Assembly: GCA_911728455.2 (NCBI GenBank)
Contig: OU452232.1
Span: 1,116,001 to 1,180,000, forward strand
Origin: Marthasterias glacialis
Taxonomy: Eukaryota; Echinodermata; Asteroidea; Forcipulatida; Asteriidae
DNA: 64,000 nucleotides
Reading direction: 5' to 3'
Shown here: positions 57,563-64,000 of the stretch, one piece after another
Position numbering within the stretch: position 1 is the first letter of the stretch
How the letters are laid out: each line of letters starts with the position of its first letter
The notes under the pieces: generated by a model
What the model saw: only the letters and a program-made list of their open reading frames with translations
The model's database searches: none
What the model was told of the DNA's origin: nothing
Made by a program: the position numbers and the translations under genes

Positions 57563-57616
57563 TGAACAGCGGATTAGAACAGAACTTCTTGCTGTCCTCT
57601 ATTCCCTCAAGCTTTG
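57563..57616 (+). CDS. Possible small phase 1-1 exon before the EGF exon, unit C
   Basis: TTTGGTTACAG acceptor and CTTTG|GTAATT donor bound 54 nt reading NSGLEQNFLLSSIPSSF in the phase that would join to VDCVVPC of the EGF exon. Supported by phase and by conservation with unit B only. Confidence 0.35.
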
Positions 57617-57805
57617 GTAATTCTTATCATTTTTGAGGATTATGCAGCATATTATCAAATAATAATTGGCTAGAATTGTCTGATGATTAACACAATGACA
57701 ATTGACAAACCACCCAACCTTTCAGGAAAACAATCTGTATTGTTTATTTTTGTAAATGAAAAGTGTTTGTAAAAAATCTGCAACAATTATCCATACACAA
57801 GTTGG

Positions 57806-58725
57806 GTAGACCCAGTAACTGGGGCGCTGTACTCCTTTTTTTAAAAACTGTGACATAGACAGTCGTACTAGTGCCCCAGGGAAGCATGGTATTTCTCGCT
57901 GTGATGAACGCGATTTGGTATGACGGTGTGATACCCTGTTCCCAAAATTGCCCAAATCATGACGAAGACTAAACAAATTACCTAAAAAATCACCTGCTGG
58001 CCTCTCAAGATATCAAAGGTCAAATAAAAGGCATTGAATTGTACTCATGATTATTTTTATCCTATTTTGTATTTTTTAGGCCCAAAGTATAACCAGTGGC
58101 AACCAGGCTCTTGTTAGATTTGTTTTCTTACACGTAAACACTACGGATTGCATGCTCATTGATGCTGCGAGCTGAGTTACATTGTTTTGCGTAGTCAACG
58201 CAGGATACCAGCTGTGAAGTATTGGCTGGTTGAAACGCATGCTAGAGCTCCCTCTGTTGCCATGCGTTGTGAGGAGGTCTTTGATACTACACTGGTATCC
58301 TGTGTTGATTGTGCAAAACAATATGCAAACCAGGGCGTCAGCAAACATGCAATCCTGGTAGCGTTAATGCAACTTTTTACGCATTAGGGAACAGTCATTG
58401 AGGTTAATGCAGTGTAACGAGACTGAATTCAGTAAAACATTGAATATAAAGGCTGCATGGTGAGCAAAATGGGCCTCAAAATACCATGGATTTGGAGGAC
58501 AAAAAATAATCGTGAGTACAATTAAGTGCCTATTATTTCATCTTTGAAATCTTGAGAAAGGTGCAAGTGATTTTTCAGCAATTTTGTTGAAATGGGGGGG
58601 GAACATTGCCTTCCTCACAACGAACACAACGGATACACTCATGCTTCCCTGGGGCACTAAAATGATCCTAAGTTAAAATTTAAACAACAAATAATGAGTA
58701 CAGTGCCCCAGTTATCTGGGTCTAC
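57806..58725. mobile_element. GTAGACCCAG-TIR element, 920 bp
   Basis: GTAGACCCAGTAACTGGGGC at the left pairs with GCCCCAGTTATCTGGGTC(TAC) at the right. Second-tier inverted repeats TAGTGCCCCAGGGAAGCATG / CATGCTTCCCTGGGGCACTA lie inside, and a third pair around ACGCAGGATACCAGCT / ACTGGTATCCTGTGTT in the centre. Nested inverted repeats, no transposase, target duplication not resolved. Relatives at 706-1337 and 43153-43306. Confidence 0.7.
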
Positions 58726-58860
58726 ATGCTGGGGTAAAGCAATGATGAAACACAGAAACTCATGTGTATTGTTAAAAGTTTTAAGAGACTGTACAAGTTT
58801 TTCATGGTGTGTAGTGTTACTAACTCCCAAGTTGTTCTTATTATTTACGTACGAAGAGGG

Positions 58861-58950
58861 AGTGAGGCAGAGGATATGAAGATCATGCTGCAGTCGGCTG
58901 ATCATTTGATGGAGGAAAAACAATAACAGCTTCAGATCCAGAATAATCAG
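58861..58950 (+). pseudogene. Possible decayed coiled-coil exon, unit C
   Basis: A frame EDMKIMLQSADHLMEEKQ, then TAA (58924-58926), then QLQIQNNQ runs to CAG|GTAAAG. The ending resembles the QRNQ|GTATGAG end of the 108-nt exon. The acceptor is unclear. Lost from unit B by the deletion at 43306. Confidence 0.25.
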
Positions 58951-59452
58951 GTAAAGACACCTTACTCCATTGGTTGAATATTTTGAATTGTTAACTGGAC
59001 CATTAGAAACTTCTCTTGTACTGATGGGTCTGTCAGATGAAACCAAATTGATAAGAAACCATGGTAACGGTTAAATCAAGTACAGTTCAAATGGGATGAT
59101 ACATCAGTGGTTTGTGGAAGAGTAAATTGCTTCAAATCCTCTAGTTCCAGTAAACACACCATACAACCAACCTGTGAAATGTCAGTAAACTAGACAGTCA
59201 TGTTGTATAGAAAAGTAGCCACCCATCAATGGTGTCCTATAATAGTCACTCTAATTTGTCTGGAGCCCCAGGCATTCAAAATCAGCTTAAAAACCCTTGG
59301 CACAAAGAACACCTTTGACAGGCAACTTGGAGGCAACCAACAGGACAGCATTCAAAAGAAACACTTCAGTTGCTCAAGAGTGTCTTACAATCTCTTATCA
59401 AATAATGGAAACATGAAGTGTAAATGGACTGCCTGGATTTCTTTGATTACAG

Positions 59453-59551
59453 TTGTTGATTGTGTCGTCCCATGTGAGAATAATGGCCAGTGTGTGGGTG
59501 GAGTTTGCATGTGTACTGATGGATTGGATGGTAACCTATGTGAGATGAGAG
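59453..59551 (+). CDS. EGF-like exon, unit C
   Basis: Same exon as 43488-43586 with one replacement (QCVGGVC against QCVDGVC). Acceptor TGATTACAG and donor GAGAG|GTAAGC intact. The gene as a whole is probably broken downstream at the VWC exon. Confidence 0.7.
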
Positions 59552-59759
59552 GTAAGCAAATAAGAGCTCAATACAGAATGCTGATTAAAGTAGAGATACT
59601 CCAGCCATTGGCAAATAACAAAACAATCTCATGTGAATATTTCAACACTATAGTATAGTCCCCTTTCAGGTTTTACGTTATTTATAATATTAGTAAGACC
59701 ATTCATTTTATTGCATTGATGGTCAAATGCATTATACCATGTCTTTGTTTCTGCACCAG

Positions 59760-59885
59760 GATTGCCAGTAGCTGGCTGGTGTGGCTTTATTTTATCTAAG
59801 TACCCTGGTAATTTTGTGTATCAATCTGCAAGCAGACCTGTTGGCATCTGGCCAAAGTTTCACTGGGCTGTTTGTGATTGGTCAG
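59760..59885 (+). CDS. Middle exon of the EGF/VWC protein, unit C, GC donor
   Basis: Reads as in unit B with T to S (FILSKYPG). The donor is TCAG|GCAAGT, a GC-AG type that is tolerated when the rest matches consensus, as here; unit B has GTAAGT. Confidence 0.6.
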
Positions 59886-60098
59886 GCAAGTTGTTTGGGT
59901 CGAATAAATTAAGGTGTTATGGTGCAAAAATTTTGTCACAGGTAAAATTCACTCCTAAACAGAAGCACAGTAAACATCTGTGAACTTTGCTAAACTACAT
60001 GTCGAAAGTCATTCTTAAAGTAATTCAAACAATAGTTAAAAAATTAGATTAATCCTTAGTCTTTAATTGAACTTATTAAACTGTGTTGTAATGTTTAG

Positions 60099-60268
60099 GT
60101 TGTAGCAACAGGAATAGGTTGGATACAGGAATGGTGTAGTCTTGACTGCATTCAACTGTGATGAATGTGTGTGTATCTATGGGGATGTTGTATGTGAACC
60201 AGCTAGCTGCAATACAGAATGTTATGATCCATATCAACCACCAGGAGAATGTTGTCCAATATGTGAAG
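60099..60268 (+). pseudogene. VWC-domain exon, unit C, frameshifted
   Basis: 170 nt against 168 in unit B: AACAATGGCATTGG has become AACAGGAATAGGTTGG, a net +2. The frame runs into a TAG within about a dozen codons, so the VWC domain is lost in this copy unless this is an assembly error. The remaining sequence is nearly identical to unit B. Confidence 0.7.
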
Positions 60269-61360
60269 GTAAATCAGTTCAACTTGGGAAAGTTCATTTG
60301 ACTGAGTAACATACATTCCCAACAGGAAGATACTTGATTGAGTTCCTTCTGTGGAATGTGTGGTCCCTCAAGCAAAGGTTAATTGAATAAGTTTGTAAAG
60401 GAGAGACAACTAAGGATATGTTGATTGTGTGATTTGTGTTCTTAAATTGAAATGGTCGTTTTTATCCTGTCATTTTACTCCTGCTTTTGTATGTTATATC
60501 AAGTTACATTTTACTCTTGCCATTGTACTCTTGCAAACAGTTTTCATTGTTAATGTATATTGCATCATTTCTACTCACATTATGATGTTTCTTGTGCATT
60601 TTGGAGTTTTCATGATATAGTGTGCGTGCAATTTGTTGTCACAATCTTTGTTGTAAATTGATTTGAATTTATATCTTGTGCACATTTTGGTTCAAATTGT
60701 CATTGGCATTGAAATTGAAATTTCAATTGGTACTTTGTCTCAATAATGCTCAGGTATTCATTAGTATTTGTCATTTTGATCTTTTGCAGTTTTAGTCAAA
60801 TCTTTTAAGTTTATTTTTTGTTGTAGTGACACAACTCTTGTTCGTTTGACAGATTGATTGTATTTGGGTCAAGTGATAAGAGATAGAGAAACAATCCATC
60901 CTGTATTAGCTCCTTGTAGAACCTGTAATTGAAGGGAAAGCTTGCTTCATTACAAGATCACAATCCATTGTCCTTAAGCAGTTTACTTTGTGACATCATG
61001 CCGGAATTTTCTTTGGCAGATTACAGATGGCAGGAAAACCCACTTCTTGTAACCTCATGTAATTTCATTGTGGAGTTTGCACAGGGCATGCACTCACCGT
61101 GTAACGCTTCGTTTCCCCTATACATACATGGACATAGGGTACTGAAATTTAGGCTCTAAATTTCCCTGTTTCTGGAGGCTTTTGTGCCATTTTCAATTCC
61201 AGACCTTCTGTTGTGAACTGTCTCTGAATAATCCAGGTGAAATCTTTGTTTTACTTTTGTTTTGCTACATATTGGAAGAACTAATACAAGATCGTTACTG
61301 ATTAATCAATCTTACCATTTAATAAAGTGATAATAACAAGCTTACTTTTTAAATTTACAG

Positions 61361-61419
61361 AAAGTGAAGAAGACCCCAAGCTCTGCTACAAGAGAAACAC
61401 CAGTGATCAAGTCAAGTAA
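61361..61419 (+). CDS. Terminal coding exon of the EGF/VWC gene, unit C
   Basis: (E)SEEDPKLCYKRNTSDQVK then TAA in the phase-1 frame; exon to AAGAAG|GTAAGT at 61437. Identical in peptide to the orphan exon at 30890. Reached in frame only if the VWC exon frameshift is not real. Confidence 0.45.
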
Positions 61420-61437
61420 GACAAGCCTACCAAGAAG

Positions 61438-62924
61438 GTAAGTGTTATCAATACTATGTTGTTTGTTGTAACCACTGTCCTATAATCAGGTTAGCTTAGT
61501 GGTTTTATTTCCTGCCCAACCTCAGTGGACCTTGGTTCGAATCCCACTTCAGACCAGAGCCTTTCATTATCCTTATCCATTCAGTAGCCTTCAGATTCTC
61601 CATAAAGTTGTTGATCTTCCAAATATCAACAAGAAGTATCAGGGAAAGACCTCACTTTATGATCAGTTTTATTTTTAACAAAAGTCAACAACTTGGATTT
61701 CTGATTTTAAGTTAAACGAACATTTCTCAATAGCCATCTTTTTGTTGAAATACTGGGCTCCAGAAGGCAATTAAAAATGACTCAAACAAGAAAATTGTGT
61801 AAAAATCTCCTCTTCACATTTACTCATACAGATTAGTGTTTAAATTCAAAAATTCTCAAAAAACATTTAAGTTTATTTCCACAGTATACTCTATGGATAA
61901 GTCTAACTAGAAACCATAGTCTAGTGAAAGTGTCATACATGTACATATTGAAGGGAAGTTCAATTTCTACTGTACATATTAGCATTTTTAAAGTCAAAAC
62001 CAAAGTACAAAGTGTAGACCTATAGTGTTTGTTAGCCAACAAACACTAGGTGTATGGGAACAAGTACATGAAATGCTTGCAAACGTCAAAAAGTTAACAC
62101 AGAAAGTTTTTGTCTAATCGGTTGCAACATAAGGTAACAAGTTTTTAATTGTGTTATAAGAGAGGGCTGTTTAATATTGGAATGACATCATCATTGATAC
62201 TTGAGGAAGCAATGTGTCAATTGTCATTTCCTGCACTGAAACCATGTCTGTTTTACCTTACATGTTGACTACACAGATGAAATTATGGCAGAATATGATT
62301 TTACTGAATACAAATGTTCATGGATTATATAGTGACTATAAAACTCCAATTCTAACATCTAAAGATACACCTGTTGAGCAAAATTGCTTTAACATCAAGT
62401 ATACATTGCAACTAAACATTGTTTTGCTTCCAACATAATTTGGGAAAGAACCCTTAGATCATAGTGGGGATGTTATGTCAATATTGTTTGACTTTATACA
62501 TGTACATGTAACTTCTCAAATGAAATCTCCTGCAGTCAAAAACCAACCTAAAACGCTGATGATGTAAACTCAACATCACATGTGTGTCTAAATTGCTCAG
62601 CCTTTAATAATCGGCTTGCTATTTAAACATCTTTTATTAGTGGAAGTCACTTTAAACCTTACCAACATGAAAATCAGTCAGTATGCCTATTTACACTGTA
62701 CATGGTTCCAATGAAGGGTGAAGTTCAATGGAGTTCAACGTTTGCCAATTATTGTGTTCATCATACACTGCACTCATAGAGTTGTATACAAGTACATGTT
62801 CATTGATAACAACCCAGACAACTCAGACAGGCAACAATGCTAGCTGCGCTGATTGACCTTTGACACTCAAGTTCAATGCCATCACACAGTACAGTACAGT
62901 AGTATGCATTGACTGTGTACTGTA
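61438..62924. other. Non-coding spacer, unit C/D
   Basis: Close copy of 45473-46959, with the same tRNA-SINE at about 61485-61560. No gene supported. Confidence 0.45.
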
Positions 62925-63114
62925 CCCTGTATTGATCAAGCAACTGGGGACATACTGTACATTAGAAGTACAACGTTGGTATGTACATGACGTAAACGAC
63001 AAGCGTGCTGCATTCCACAAGGAAATGAGACTCCATTTTGTGTTGAATAAAACAAGGGATAGTCCTGACAGTAACAGACGTATAGTGAAGTAGACAGTGG
63101 TTAACAGTGCTGAG
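62925..63114 (+). promoter_or_regulatory. Probable first exon / promoter region of a further TRIM unit
   Basis: Conserved lead-in ending AACAGTGCTGAG|GTGAGT with donor at 63115. Its TRIM coding exon would lie beyond the window, which implies at least one more unit in the array. Confidence 0.4.
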
Positions 63115-64000
63115 GTGAGTACAGATCATAAACTAGCTGATTCAACTTAGCTCAATACTCTAGATTGAGAGGCCTAAATGTAGTACCGGTATACATGATT
63201 GATATTATTAATGTTTGTGTACTGTTCCCTGTATTAATCATGCAACTGGCGGGGGACATACTGTACATTGTAAGTACAATGTTGGTATGTACATGTACAT
63301 GATGTACATGTATGGCAAGCGTGCTGCAATCCTAAAGGAAATAAGACTTCATTTTGTGATCAATAAAACAAGAGACAGATCATAAACTAGCTGATTCAAC
63401 TTAGCTTACTACTCTAGCTTGAGAATCCTACATGTAGATACATACACATAGTATTCACCTTTGTTGTGATTTTTGAAATGATTTAAATGGGATAATTCAA
63501 GAGGCATTTTTTGAAAAGAAATGTTTTTGCTTTAAGCTGAAAACAAACATGTGATTTCATTTAGGGAATATAACTTTGGGTAAGAGGTTTTCAACTGTTT
63601 TCTTTTTTCTTTTTTTTTTTAGACCTGGCTCTTAATATTTTTGAAATTATGTTTGGCAGTGAATGAATTAAAGTTAAGAACAAATTTGACAGTTTAGCCT
63701 TTGCTTACTACAATTTTGTGTCAAATTTATGTTTGTATTGAGCGCAGCGGCCTAGCCAGGGAGGGGAGGGTACCTGTGCCGCCCCCTACAAATTTGTCAG
63801 TGCCCCCTTTAAAACAAATGTAGATACATGTAATCATTACAAATATTGTACCTTGACCACCCTCACTGAAATGTAATGGCCCCTGATGCCCCCCTAAAGA
63901 ACAGGTAAGCAAGTAACAATTTTTTTTTTAATTTCTCAAAGGCCTGTTGCCATGGTAACAGACTTTTTCATGTTTTGGGCATTTTAGTCCAAATTGGGTG
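63115..64000. repeat. Start of a further 5' intron and foldback element
   Basis: Parallel to 47160-48037. The foldback terminus AAAGGCCTGTTGCCATGGTA begins at about 63938 and is cut by the window end. So the foldback insertion is shared by units C and D and predates their separation; unit B lacks it at the corresponding place. Confidence 0.6.

Overview
The window is AT-rich (judged by eye), intron-containing eukaryotic DNA packed with DNA-transposon-derived repeats and tRNA-derived SINEs. Animal-type RING/B-box/coiled-coil/NHL (TRIM) genes, phase 1-1 EGF and VWC exons, a Penelope-like retroelement, CR1-like LINE debris and palindromic 'GGGCCAATTTCATAAAGC' mini-elements point to a marine invertebrate deuterostome, most likely an echinoderm. 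The species cannot be fixed from sequence alone.

The window is a tandem segmental-duplication array. Each full unit reads, left to right: a conserved segment ending in a splice donor (probable non-coding first exon), a two-exon TRIM-NHL gene (RING, two B-boxes, coiled coil, six-bladed propeller), a conserved non-coding tract with a ~106-bp minisatellite, a minus-strand tRNA-SINE, a 108-nt coiled-coil exon, and the exons of a small EGF + VWC protein with its terminal exon, then the start of the next unit. The debris at 1.5-5.4 kb belongs to an earlier unit. Unit A carries TRIM at 11.3-14.7 kb and is swollen by insertions to about 23.5 kb. Unit B carries TRIM at 34.9-38.2 kb (frameshifted) and EGF/VWC at 43-45.5 kb. 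Unit C carries TRIM at 50.4-53.8 kb and EGF/VWC at 59.5-61.4 kb. The lead-in of a fourth TRIM unit begins at about 62.6 kb and runs off the end.

Between units A and B (20-31 kb) lies unrelated sequence: LINE fragments, hairpin elements, a 23-bp minisatellite and a degenerate minus-strand TRIM relative at 23.9-25.7 kb.

The main observation concerns the three TRIM copies. They are almost identical in B-box 2, coiled coil, intron and most of the propeller, yet differ by amino-acid-changing substitutions clustered at the same two positions of successive propeller blades. These positions are expected to lie on one face of the propeller. This looks like a tandemly duplicated recognition-protein family whose binding face is diversifying while the scaffold is kept uniform. 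In A and B, propeller exon 2 is also bracketed by two inverted copies of one piggyBac-type (TTAA) mini-element. Copy-specific transposon insertions with clean target-site duplications (657 bp in A, 808 bp in B) date to after the duplications.
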